Of a stretch of DNA of 24,749 nt, positions 13,926 through 20,935 are shown piece after piece (positions within the stretch are counted from its first letter, which is position 1; each line of letters opens with the position of its first letter). The notes under the pieces are model-generated. The model was not told the DNA's origin. It searched no databases and was given only the letters and a program-made list of their open reading frames with translations. Position numbers and translations under genes: made by a program. This DNA comes from a virus: positions 1 to 24,749 of the IMG/VR virus record IMGVR_UViG_3300008218_000048; one strand, written 5' to 3'.

Positions 13926-14090
13926 ATGACAACACCACATCGACGACATCACAGACGTTTTGAGATCCGCCTCGTGCGCCTCTGGACACTACCTCACATA
14001 TGCTGTTTGACGTCATGTCAACAACTTACACAACCTCACGGGACAATGTCGTCCCGCGACAACACCACAACACACAGGAGGAAGGCATGA
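13926..14090 (+). CDS. possible leader peptide or small basic protein
   Basis: The ATG at 13926 follows a near-perfect Shine-Dalgarno (GAGGAGG at 13909-13915) and opens a 54-codon frame. The frame ends in TGA at 14088-14090, overlapping the next gene start as ATGA. The peptide begins MTTPHRRHHRRFEIRLVRLW, is very rich in His and Arg, and lacks clear domain structure. The overlapping hairpins at 14039-14061 lie inside it. Two readings fit: a short regulatory leader whose translation controls the operon, or a small genuine protein. The composition looks non-protein-like, so I hold this loosely. Confidence 0.4.
   Translation: MTTPHRRHHRRFEIRLVRLWTLPHICCLTSCQQLTQPHGTMSSRDNTTTHRRKA
14007..14021. 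promoter_or_regulatory. inverted repeat TTGAC-GTCAT-GTCAA, possible operator
   Basis: TTGAC at 14007-14011 is mirrored by GTCAA at 14017-14021 around GTCAT. The left half also resembles a -35 hexamer (TTGACG), but no good -10 box lies at the expected distance, so I call it only a possible operator upstream of the long coupled operon. Confidence 0.3.
14039..14061 (+). promoter_or_regulatory. two overlapping, mutually exclusive hairpins in the operon leader
   Basis: CGGGAC (14039-14044) can pair with GTCCCG (14051-14056). TGTCG (14047-14051) can pair with CGACA (14057-14061). The two helices share bases 14051-14056, so only one can form at a time. They sit about 16 to 40 bases before the ribosome binding site of the gene at 14087. 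This arrangement is typical of attenuators or translational switches; whether it acts so here is inference. Confidence 0.4.
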
Positions 14091-14353
14091 CCATGTACTG
14101 GGTCAACGTCTACGAGATCATTGCGGATGAGGCTGACTACTGCGCTGTCGCCGAGTTCCAAGGATCACAAGGGTTATTCGACAACGCGTTCGACGCCGCG
14201 AGGTTCGTTAACACGATTCCCGGCGGCTCGGCACAAGGACTTCCGACACGTCTGGGTGACCAGTACGTACTCGTGAAAGTGGAGCATAAGCGTGGTTCAA
14301 CCCACATGATTGCTCTTCCATACCAACCACATGCACAGGAGAAAGCTGCATGA
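14087..14353 (+). CDS. hypothetical protein, first clear gene of the coupled accessory operon
   Basis: The frame opens earlier, but the ATG at 14087 is preferred because GGAGGAAGG ends just before it; this gives 88 residues. The sequence starts MTMYWVNVYEIIADEADYCAVAEFQG, with an alpha/beta pattern and a later LGDQYVLVKVEHKRG strand pair. No membrane span or known motif is visible. The stop overlaps the next ATG as ATGA. A small cytoplasmic accessory protein is all that can be said. Confidence 0.65.
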   Translation: MTMYWVNVYEIIADEADYCAVAEFQGSQGLFDNAFDAARFVNTIPGGSAQGLPTRLGDQYVLVKVEHKRGSTHMIALPYQPHAQEKAA

Positions 14354-14529
14354 CGCAAGAACAGATAGAAGCAGTCGTAACTCGCTGGCTCGGCATTGCG
14401 AGCAAAGCTGAACTGGAGGGCAAGCCGGGACGTGCCCGCTTAGCCTTCAGGAAGGCGATGGCCAATGACGCCTTGACCGCTAATGGCAAGGTAGACGACC
14501 TCTACGATCATTACACGATAACTCGATGA
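14350..14529 (+). CDS. hypothetical 59-residue helical protein
   Basis: The ATG at 14350 gives 59 codons plus TGA at 14527-14529. The product reads MTQEQIEAVVTRWLGIASKA, then GKPGRARLAFRKAMANDAL and ends YDHYTITR; it is a compact, charged helical protein. It is linked by ATGA overlaps to the genes on both sides, and that regular chaining is the best evidence that it is real. No function can be assigned. Confidence 0.6.
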   Translation: MTQEQIEAVVTRWLGIASKAELEGKPGRARLAFRKAMANDALTANGKVDDLYDHYTITR

Positions 14530-14741
14530 GAGACTTTAGGCCCGTCAGCAAATGGCGGAAGATGACATCAACGATCACGATGGTGGCGCTCTGCGCCATC
14601 ATCGGCCTCGCAATGATGGTCATTATTGTCGAGTGGCTCGTCGGTTGCGGCGAGAAGGAATACTCAAGCGACGGCACTTACGACGTCATCGACTGCGTGT
14701 TCTTCGACAACAACCCAACACCTGAAGGGACATGGCGATGA
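14526..14741 (+). CDS. small single-span membrane protein
   Basis: The gene encodes 71 residues. A basic N-terminus (MRDFRPVSKWRK) precedes a hydrophobic segment at about residues 15-40 (TITMVALCAIIGLAMMVIIV, then EWLVG). A polar acidic tail follows (GEKEYSSDGTYDVIDCVFFDNN). LVGC at 38-41 resembles a lipobox, but the glutamate at 36 inside the hydrophobic run makes a lipoprotein signal unlikely. The charge pattern predicts the N-terminus inside and the tail in the periplasm. An early phage inner-membrane protein could alter host envelope functions; that is speculation. It is coupled by ATGA overlaps at both ends. Confidence 0.65.
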   Translation: MRDFRPVSKWRKMTSTITMVALCAIIGLAMMVIIVEWLVGCGEKEYSSDGTYDVIDCVFFDNNPTPEGTWR

Positions 14742-14965
14742 CAAAAGCCAAGGAGAACCCACGCATTCACGGCTCGACCCCAAACCACACGTACATTGGG
14801 GAGCCGTGGGCATGGAAGCGGATATTCGACGCCGCTGCGGAGAAGAACGAGACAAAAGCGTTAGGCAACATCATGATGATAACACGCTTGGGAGCCGAGA
14901 TGACGCTTGCAACACAGTCTCGTGTATTATACAACCTGTTGTCTTACAAGGGAGACACAACATGA
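14738..14965 (+). CDS. hypothetical 75-residue protein preceding the AAA+ gene
   Basis: Two ATGs lie at 14732 and 14738. I choose 14738 because AAGGGA (14725-14730) is then eight bases upstream and the ATGA overlap with the previous stop is restored. The product starts MTKAKENPRIHGSTPNHTYIGEPWAWK, then helices with AAAEKNETKALGNIMMITRLG and a VLYNLLSYKG end. No motif is recognised. It overlaps the ATPase start as ATGA. Confidence 0.6.
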   Translation: MTKAKENPRIHGSTPNHTYIGEPWAWKRIFDAAAEKNETKALGNIMMITRLGAEMTLATQSRVLYNLLSYKGDTT

Positions 14966-16971
14966 AGACAGACAACATCGAAAGGCCAGACGAAGGACGA
15001 GTGCCGCCCGAAGCCTGCCTAGAATACGCACAGGAACTTGACGGCATCCTGTCAATACCCTCCTTCACAACAAGACGTACTCTGTTGCGAAAGTGGGTCA
15101 GCCGTGATTGGCTGATAGTCTACGAAAGCCACTCAGATGGTGAGATAACCGTGAATGGCTTCAATTGCACACATCAGACGCTATCACACATAAACGATCC
15201 TTTACACAGGATCACTGACGCCTTTAAGAACTCACCGATGGTCGGTGTGAACCCGGACCAGATCTCACCGAAGCCAACAACTCATGGGTTGAGGGACAGC
15301 CTAGACTTGGAAACTCTCAGGGGCCTTGCTCTCGGGGCGATAACCGTCGACCACATCATCGAGGCAATCATAAACCCCGCCGCATACGGCATCGAAGTCG
15401 AACCGGACAGCAGGGCTAAGACGCGTTGGGTCTTTGGGCGTCCATCGGGGTGTACCGAGGAACGATTGCGAGTAGTAAGCGACGAACTCTTCGGGCAAGT
15501 TGGGTACAAGCCTAAAGATGCCAAACTCAAGCGAGCAGATTACACGCTTTCAACCATCATCAGCACCATAGACGCATTGGTCGACGATGAGTACGGAAAC
15601 CATCAAGAAATCGGCGAGACGTTAAAACCGCTATTCGATGATCCGGGGATGATTGACAATGTGATCGAAGCAATGGACACACGCGAAGGTGGCCCGGAAA
15701 AAGGCTTCCGCGAAAATGCAGACGCAACCTTACGCAAGGCTGTGGCAGATATTTTCGAAGTCGACGGCGACGATATTGTTAGCGCCCAACAAGCCACAAC
15801 CAATCACGACTTCAAGAAGATAGCCGCGCCGAAGGTGCATGAGCAGGCCGCAGTTGACGCAGTCACTAATGCCCTGTCATTGCAATCAATGGGGTCCATC
15901 GTTGAGGCACACAACAAACTCATCGACGAACTCACCACCGCAAAAGCCGCACAAGCTACGGTTCTTGCAATGCCCGCTGTGATCCCAGACATGACGGGAG
16001 AGGACGGCGAGCCATCTGGCACTCACAAGATGGTGAAGGCAAAGTCTGTGTTCAAAATCAGGGCTAAGGGCTTTGACATCGAAGTCCCGAAATTCACTTG
16101 GGACTCCACTCACAAGAATGTCCCTATCATCGACCCTGATTATGTCTTCGAGCCATCGTCTCTGCGCCGCATACTAAGGGCACTGTTGATGAACAAGACG
16201 TTCTACCTCCACGGTCACACAGGAACAGGCAAGACAACACTGGTCGAGCAGGTAGCTGCTCGTTTGCAGTGGCCACTTGTGCGTCTAAACCTCCACGGCG
16301 AGATCAGCCAGATGGATTTGCTTGGACGTGAAGTGTTGCGTAACGACAACGGTGTGACAATAAGTCAATACCTTGAGGGACCAGTGCCACAAGCAATGGT
16401 CGGTCCTAACATCCTGTTGTTGGATGAGATTGACTACATCAGGGCGAACGTCAGCTACGCACTACAACGTGGCCTTGAGGGCCACGGGCTAATGCTCACA
16501 GAGGACGCAGGGCGCATCATAAAGCCTCACCCGCTATTCAGGTGGGCAGCGACAGGAAACACGCAGATGAAGGGCGATGAATACGGAATGTACCGAGAGG
16601 CACGAATACAATCATCTGCGTTCATCAATCGTTGGGCCAACTGGGTCCACGTCGATTACATGAGCAAGCCACAACGCAGGAGGTTGTTGAAAGCCAAGGT
16701 GCCATCAATCTCAGACGATTTTCTGGAGAAACTGGTGCAGTACACCGCAGAACATCTGCGAGCCTTCACGAACGCTGAAATCATACAGCCTCTAAGCCCG
16801 AGAGACTACATCGAAGCCGCTGACGCACAGGTCGCGTTCTTGGCAATGGGATTGGATGAGACAGAGGCCACGAAGGAGGCTTTAATCACATCCATCATAG
16901 ACGCAGCAGTACCACAAGACGCTCAAGTGTTGCGTGGTCTGGTGCAAAATGTATTCAACGTGCAAGTCTAG
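14962..16971 (+). CDS. CobS/MoxR-like AAA+ ATPase
   Basis: This is a 669-residue protein starting at the ATG at 14962, which has AAGGGAG about seven bases upstream and an ATGA overlap. The first 380 residues are an unrecognised helical region, longer than in cobaltochelatase CobS. The AAA+ core follows: a lead-in VFEPSSLRRILRALLMNKTFYL, Walker A GHTGTGKTT (418-426), an LHGEISQMDLLG region, Walker B ILLLDEID (484-491) and sensor 1 RWAATGN (N533). A C-terminal lid follows. MoxR/CobS ATPases act as hexamers with a VWA partner, here encoded next. No CobN is present, so cobalamin synthesis is unlikely; remodelling of a protein target is the better inference. Confidence 0.85.
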   Translation: MKTDNIERPDEGRVPPEACLEYAQELDGILSIPSFTTRRTLLRKWVSRDWLIVYESHSDGEITVNGFNCTHQTLSHINDPLHRITDAFKNSPMVGVNPDQISPKPTTHGLRDSLDLETLRGLALGAITVDHIIEAIINPAAYGIEVEPDSRAKTRWVFGRPSGCTEERLRVVSDELFGQVGYKPKDAKLKRADYTLSTIISTIDALVDDEYGNHQEIGETLKPLFDDPGMIDNVIEAMDTREGGPEKGFRENADATLRKAVADIFEVDGDDIVSAQQATTNHDFKKIAAPKVHEQAAVDAVTNALSLQSMGSIVEAHNKLIDELTTAKAAQATVLAMPAVIPDMTGEDGEPSGTHKMVKAKSVFKIRAKGFDIEVPKFTWDSTHKNVPIIDPDYVFEPSSLRRILRALLMNKTFYLHGHTGTGKTTLVEQVAARLQWPLVRLNLHGEISQMDLLGREVLRNDNGVTISQYLEGPVPQAMVGPNILLLDEIDYIRANVSYALQRGLEGHGLMLTEDAGRIIKPHPLFRWAATGNTQMKGDEYGMYREARIQSSAFINRWANWVHVDYMSKPQRRRLLKAKVPSISDDFLEKLVQYTAEHLRAFTNAEIIQPLSPRDYIEAADAQVAFLAMGLDETEATKEALITSIIDAAVPQDAQVLRGLVQNVFNVQV

Positions 16972-16981
16972 GGAGACACAC

Positions 16982-18874
16982 ATGAAGAAAGTCAGATCAG
17001 AACACCTACAGGGCGAATTGAGCGTCACTGCGGGTGTGTTCAGTAAGAACGACGACCTTGAGGTCGTCTTTCAAGGAGACACAGCGCAAACAAACGGCAG
17101 CACGGTAATCCTGCCATCATTACCACACCACACATATGTCTCACGAAAAACTGTGGACATAGCACGGGGATACGTGAAGCACGAAGCCGGACACGTACAA
17201 CATTCCGACATGCCTGCAATCAGTCGAATGATTCGTGAAAGCGAGGCTATAGGCAACAAGATGTTGCCTAACATTGCGAACGCACTGGAAGATGTATGGT
17301 TGGAACGACGTGTCAAAGCCGAGTACGCCGGGGCAAACTCAAGTCTTATGGCTACGACTACAGCCGTAAATGAGGAATTCCTCAAGCAATACGAAAGTTG
17401 GACACCAGAAGAACGTACAGAAAAAATGGCCGACGAAAGTTTCGTTGGCGCAGTCGCTCTCACATGGGAAGGACGCAAGGGCTACGGCGAAGAAACGAAC
17501 ACCAAGTGTCTTGATCTATTGCCTGATAGCGTCAGGAACAAGTTAGCCCCTCGTATCAAAGCACTGAACGACTGCCGAAACTCTGAAGACGTGATTGCTT
17601 TGGCACGTATGATAGACAAGGACATCCGAGAGGATGTCGGGAAGAAAAAGCCCAATGACAAGCCCGGATTAGGCAAGCCCTGCGAAGAAGGCGAGGAAGG
17701 CGAAGGCAAAGGTAAGGGTAAGGGCGAAGCCAAAGACGACAGCGAAACCAAAGGCGAAGGTAAGGGCGACGAGCGTACTAAGGAGGGGGGAGAGAAAGAG
17801 GCAGAAGAAGAGGGAGGCGGTGACCAAGGGTATGTGCCTTTGGATACAAAGGACATGTACGACGGATCACTGGCGAAAATGGTAGCCGACGTGCTTAGAC
17901 ACGACAGTAAACCACAACCCGGCGAAGAATACTGGCGCCCGTTCTCAACTGAAGACGACAGGATTATCACTAGGCACAATGACCGCACCAAACGCAATGG
18001 CCAGAAGAGTGTCTACAAGGCAATCGTCAAGGGAATGGGATCTAAACTCAACGCCATGCAACGCAAGTTGGAAGCATCACTTGCTGCTCAACTGGATCGT
18101 GATTGGGAAACAGAACAGTTGTCGGGACGACTGGATAACAGACGTCTTGTCCCTGCGTACAACTGTACACCCACCGTCTACAAGACACGACTCCCAACGC
18201 CTGAAATTGACACGGCAGTAACACTACTTGTCGACCTGTCAGGATCTATGTGTGGCAACAAATTAAAGCTAGCGCGCGAAGTCTGCGTGTCATTGTTGGA
18301 ATGCCTTGACCGTCTTGGGACATCAACCGAGGTGATAGGCTTCAGAACAGGACGTGGGATGGTTCGTGGCGCTACTTACGATGACCGCTATGACAAGAAG
18401 TGGTCAAGAACAGGCGCACTGGATCACCACATTTACAAGTCATTCAACGAACGCCTGTCTGATGCCAAATGCACGTTCAGTGCGATGCTAAATGACGGCG
18501 GAGGCGCAAACTCCGATGGCGAGAGCCTTGATTTAGCCAGAGAGAGGCTAGTAACACAGGTAGAAGAACGGAAAATTATGATTGTCCTGTCTGACGGGTG
18601 GCCAACAGGTTGCGGTGGAACTTGCGATCCAAACCAACATCTTCGAAATGCTGTGGAGCGTTGCCGCAAAGACAAGATTGACTGCGTCGGCATAGGCATC
18701 ATGTCAGAAGCCGTAAAGGAATTCTATCCCGCGTTCACAGTGTGCGAGTCACTGGAAGATTTACCCAAGTCAGTCATACAGGAAGTTGGGCAACTGCTTG
18801 TCAGCGACAGGTATGTAGCAAGCAATGCCGATCTTAGGAAGCCGTCGGGTTATGCCCATATGGCGGCCTCCTAA
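16982..18874 (+). CDS. CobT-like VWA-domain protein with an N-terminal HExxH motif
   Basis: This 630-residue partner of the preceding ATPase starts at the ATG at 16982 after TAGGGAGA; its frame extends upstream without support. The N-terminal domain contains KHEAGHVQHSD (HEAGH at 67-71), which matches the zinc-metallopeptidase HExxH pattern, with acidic residues downstream in NALEDVWLERR. A long acidic/basic low-complexity linker follows (about 220-282). The C-terminal VWA domain has the MIDAS motif DLSGSM at 418-423 and later IMIVLSDGWPTG, which supplies the conserved aspartate. CobT-type proteins bind the MoxR/CobS ring and a substrate. Whether the HEAGH site is proteolytic or only structural is unknown. 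Confidence 0.85.
   Translation: MKKVRSEHLQGELSVTAGVFSKNDDLEVVFQGDTAQTNGSTVILPSLPHHTYVSRKTVDIARGYVKHEAGHVQHSDMPAISRMIRESEAIGNKMLPNIANALEDVWLERRVKAEYAGANSSLMATTTAVNEEFLKQYESWTPEERTEKMADESFVGAVALTWEGRKGYGEETNTKCLDLLPDSVRNKLAPRIKALNDCRNSEDVIALARMIDKDIREDVGKKKPNDKPGLGKPCEEGEEGEGKGKGKGEAKDDSETKGEGKGDERTKEGGEKEAEEEGGGDQGYVPLDTKDMYDGSLAKMVADVLRHDSKPQPGEEYWRPFSTEDDRIITRHNDRTKRNGQKSVYKAIVKGMGSKLNAMQRKLEASLAAQLDRDWETEQLSGRLDNRRLVPAYNCTPTVYKTRLPTPEIDTAVTLLVDLSGSMCGNKLKLAREVCVSLLECLDRLGTSTEVIGFRTGRGMVRGATYDDRYDKKWSRTGALDHHIYKSFNERLSDAKCTFSAMLNDGGGANSDGESLDLARERLVTQVEERKIMIVLSDGWPTGCGGTCDPNQHLRNAVERCRKDKIDCVGIGIMSEAVKEFYPAFTVCESLEDLPKSVIQEVGQLLVSDRYVASNADLRKPSGYAHMAAS
17641..17826 (+). repeat. low-complexity GEGKGKG-type repeat linker in the VWA gene
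   Basis: Short direct repeats of GGCGAAGGCAAAGG and GGTAAGGGC type encode a Gly/Glu/Lys-rich linker (EEGEEGEGKGKGKGEAK, later TKGEGKGDERTKEGGEKEAEEE). It separates the HExxH domain from the VWA domain. Such flexible charged linkers are normal in CobT proteins. The repeats could make this stretch length-variable between related phages. Confidence 0.75.
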
Positions 18875-19058
18875 ACGTGACCTCGTTGTTCACACATTTT
18901 GGCTACGTTGGTTCCCCGGTAAACCTCTGGGATTCTGGGCAAGTGTGGCCAAAGAAATTAAGCGACGAGGCATACGTAAAGGTGACAAGCGTAAGATCAC
19001 GCAAGTTTGTCACGAAGTTTGGAAAGCGTGGTGCAACATATATGGGAAGGGAGAATGA
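18852..19058 (+). CDS. hypothetical basic protein after the VWA gene
   Basis: The frame begins inside the end of the VWA gene. The ATG at 18852 gives 68 residues, and an upstream ATG at 18825 would give 77; neither has a convincing ribosome binding site. The protein is basic and aromatic: MPIWRPPKRDLVVHTFWLRWF, then KEIKRRGIRKGDKRKITQV and HEVWKAWCNIYGKGE. Its stop overlaps the next start as ATGA, which favours this frame over the longer competing one at 18877-19215. A nucleic-acid-binding role would fit the charge but is unproven. Confidence 0.55.
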   Translation: MPIWRPPKRDLVVHTFWLRWFPGKPLGFWASVAKEIKRRGIRKGDKRKITQVCHEVWKAWCNIYGKGE

Positions 19059-19846
19059 AACAGGAGAAACGAGCATTACATTTCTGGGACGAGGCCCCCA
19101 AAATTGGGACTGGTTTCCGAATTGTCACGGCCTCGATAGGCAGAAAGTACGTCTATCTCAAGACAAACTATCGAAATCAGCGCATCACAAGGAAGGTGTG
19201 GGATCAGATGCTTAGACGTAAACGTAACCAACAGTCGGGAGTATTGTACGACATGAAGAAAACGACACGTAAGACAGCCGTCAAGCCACAAGAACTTGAC
19301 CTTGGCGATAAGATAGCCAAGAGCAAGTTGGCCGGATACGGCATTGAGAGTGAGGAAGAGGCTGATGTGCAGCCTGATGCTTTTGAAAGAGCCACTGGCG
19401 TCGAACGGCGCCCACTGTGGGAATTGTCTGACGATGACCCTGACAGGAGGCCCATCACAAGACATCGGGTAGCAACAGATAAAAAGAATGCCACTCACGC
19501 GAAGGAACTTCGGGAACAAAGCCAAGACCCTCTTACGATCCCAAGTTTCCTACGTCGTCAGCGTCAGCTTGAGCATCCGGCTTATAGTGGTCGGTTGGTT
19601 GAGATGGCCTCTAAATTCCATCGTGCCAATGGTAGTGTGGAGATACCAAGTGAGCAATTAGACGAAATTGTGAACCTGCTACACCGCACACTCGGAGACA
19701 CGATGGAAAAGGCAGGGCTGCTATGGAAAACAGCCGCTGCCAAGAAAACCAAGAAGATGCTCACCGCTCTGGTCAAGCAGGCAGTTTGGACACCAGACGG
19801 AGACCATCATTACACGATCAACATAACCGATAGTGAAAAGGAGTAA
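19055..19846 (+). CDS. hypothetical protein, 263 residues
   Basis: The ATG at 19055 has AAGGGAGA directly upstream and overlaps the previous stop as ATGA. Residues 1-50 form a compact basic beta/alpha unit (GFRIVTASIGRKYVYLKTNY, RITRKVWDQMLRRKRNQ). A polar middle contains LDLGDKIAKSKLAGYG and an acidic patch. The C-terminal half is helical (PSFLRRQRQLEHPAYSGR, EQLDEIVNLLHRTLGDTM) and ends in a beta hairpin DGDHHYTINITD. An internal ATG at 19252 could be an alternative start. No known motif is recognised. Its place after the ATPase/VWA pair in the same operon suggests a shared process. Confidence 0.6.
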   Translation: MKQEKRALHFWDEAPKIGTGFRIVTASIGRKYVYLKTNYRNQRITRKVWDQMLRRKRNQQSGVLYDMKKTTRKTAVKPQELDLGDKIAKSKLAGYGIESEEEADVQPDAFERATGVERRPLWELSDDDPDRRPITRHRVATDKKNATHAKELREQSQDPLTIPSFLRRQRQLEHPAYSGRLVEMASKFHRANGSVEIPSEQLDEIVNLLHRTLGDTMEKAGLLWKTAAAKKTKKMLTALVKQAVWTPDGDHHYTINITDSEKE

Positions 19847-19851
19847 CGCAG

Positions 19852-20403
19852 ATGGAAAGATTGTCCATCAAAGTCCGTAATTGCACGGCAATCAAAGTTA
19901 CTTCCGCGCTTAGAGCGCGGAAGGGTGACTACATCTTGGTCGCAGAAGATGGGACCACGTCTTCAGTAACGGGACGCGTCTACCATGCACTCAAAGCGCA
20001 GTTTGGAGAGACGAAGAAGTTGTCTGCTAGTGGCGAAGCGAAGACACCTTATGGCCAAGGGCCGATTGGCAAGGCCAGTCAGAAGTACCCACGGAATCTT
20101 ATGCGTGGAAGAATTGTCACGGCGTTGAAAATTCCGATGCTAACTGGGGTGCTGTGCGAAACCGTCTTGGAAGCCAAGGACACGTTTGACGGGAACATGT
20201 GCGGTTATATCGCAAAGATATGCAATAAACTAGAGCGTGACGGCGAGATCGAGTTTGTACACATAACTGCACCTGATCGTAACGGTAACATGAGAAGGCA
20301 GAAATTGTGGGCGGAGACTAGGGCTTATGACAAGGAGAGTCTTAGCGCTCACGCTCAGACTACATACACCCATAACCGTCCAACAAATCGGGCAACAAAA
20401 TGA
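19852..20403 (+). CDS. hypothetical protein, 183 residues, possible winged-helix-like C-terminal part
   Basis: AAAAGGAG lies nine bases before the ATG. The N-terminal third (MERLSIKVRNCTAIKVTSAL, KGDYILVAEDG) is beta-rich. The central and C-terminal parts, with MRGRIVTALKIPML and GYIAKICNKLERDGEIEFVHI, have the helix then strand order of a small winged-helix or regulatory domain. That reading is tentative. A perfect 10-bp inverted repeat lies within codons 17-24. The stop overlaps the next start as ATGA. Confidence 0.6.
   Translation: MERLSIKVRNCTAIKVTSALRARKGDYILVAEDGTTSSVTGRVYHALKAQFGETKKLSASGEAKTPYGQGPIGKASQKYPRNLMRGRIVTALKIPMLTGVLCETVLEAKDTFDGNMCGYIAKICNKLERDGEIEFVHITAPDRNGNMRRQKLWAETRAYDKESLSAHAQTTYTHNRPTNRATK
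19901..19923 (+). repeat. perfect 10-bp inverted repeat with a three-base loop
   Basis: CTTCCGCGCT (19901-19910) is followed by TAG and AGCGCGGAAG (19914-19923), an uninterrupted 10-bp stem about 50 bases into the 183-residue gene. It could form a stable mRNA hairpin just beyond the initiation region, or serve as a DNA palindrome. There is no T run, so it is not a terminator. Confidence 0.6.
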
Positions 20404-20624
20404 TAGCGCTAGCAGAAATTGCTAAGGAGTCCACCCATATCCCGTGTTCTATATGCGGGTTGGATGTCCCGCATCATGTACGCAATGGAGAAGTTGTCTG
20501 GGCAACCGGACACAATGCCGAGCCAGTGAATGATGGAAGATGCTGCGATTGGTGCAACGAGAATGTTGTTATCAGACGACGTATGAATGACCGTATGCGA
20601 GCGCAAAAAGAAGAGCGGTCATAA
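20400..20624 (+). CDS. small zinc-ribbon-like protein
   Basis: The gene encodes 74 residues, starting in an ATGA overlap. It carries two cysteine pairs typical of a zinc ribbon, CSICG (C16, C19) and GRCCDWC (C48, C49, C52). VWATGHNAEPVNDG between them adds a histidine (H38). A basic helical tail follows (VIRRRMNDRMRAQKEERS). This CxxC...GHNAxPVxDGRCCxxC pattern recurs in phage small proteins. It could bind nucleic acid or a host protein. The stop overlaps the next ATG as TAATG. Confidence 0.72.
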   Translation: MIALAEIAKESTHIPCSICGLDVPHHVRNGEVVWATGHNAEPVNDGRCCDWCNENVVIRRRMNDRMRAQKEERS

Positions 20625-20773
20625 TGGTTAGGCTCGCCAGAGGATTAGACGGTGAGTGCCTCGGCGTAGTCTTTGGATCATGCAAAACCCCGTCAGGCCG
20701 TGGGCTTGCCTACTCCTCCGTGACACTTTCTGGGAGCCGCGACGGCCACCTTACAATTAACCAAGGGAGGTGA
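20624..20773 (+). CDS. hypothetical 49-residue protein
   Basis: The ATG at 20624 shares a base with the preceding TAA and opens 49 codons to TGA at 20771-20773. The product is MVRLARGLDGECLGVVFGSC, then KTPSGRGLAYSSVTLSGSR and a GHLTINQGR end. It is small, glycine- and serine-rich, and without motif. The codons near its end also form the ribosome binding site (AAGGGAGG) of the next gene. That nested arrangement is the main reason to accept the frame. Confidence 0.5.
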   Translation: MVRLARGLDGECLGVVFGSCKTPSGRGLAYSSVTLSGSRDGHLTINQGR

Positions 20774-20776
20774 GAG

Positions 20777-20935
20777 ATGACTGATAACAGCAAGAAATTT
20801 TCTGATGATTTCGATTTCCCCTGCATACTGAGTTGTGATGACCCAGATTGTAAGTGCAGGCAATCAATTGAGTGGCCAGACAACATCACGTCTGGTTGCC
20901 CCCACAAGACACAACACATAAGGGAGACTGACTGA
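20777..20935 (+). CDS. small cysteine-rich protein, 52 residues
   Basis: A very strong GGGAGGTGAG precedes the ATG at 20777. The product has C16, C20, C25, C27 and C41 in FPCILSCDDPDCKCRQS and SGCPHKTQH, so it could hold one zinc ion. It is otherwise polar and acidic at the N-terminus. The stop interlocks with the next start as TGATG. No family is recognised. Confidence 0.58.
   Translation: MTDNSKKFSDDFDFPCILSCDDPDCKCRQSIEWPDNITSGCPHKTQHIRETD

Noticed and set aside
13615-14016. 133-residue minus-strand frame across the G+C-rich gene and terminator
   Set aside because: It would run through a strong terminator region antisense to a gene with a better ribosome binding site; high G+C inflates open frames.
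14626-14961. Upstream extension of the AAA+ frame adding 112 residues
   Set aside because: It overlaps two coupled small genes, has no ribosome binding site, and the ATG at 14962 has a good one plus an ATGA overlap.
17482-17997. 171-residue Ser/Pro/Leu-rich minus-strand frame
   Set aside because: It is the antisense shadow of the VWA gene, including its low-complexity linker; composition is repetitive and no start signal is seen.
14962-18874. Cobalamin biosynthesis (cobaltochelatase) operon
   Set aside because: Only CobS/CobT-like genes are present; there is no CobN or other cobalamin gene, and the neighbours are small phage proteins.
18877-19215. 112-residue plus-strand frame after the VWA gene
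   Set aside because: It overlaps the start of the well-supported gene at 19055 by 160 bases; the competing frame ending at 19058 has the ATGA coupling.
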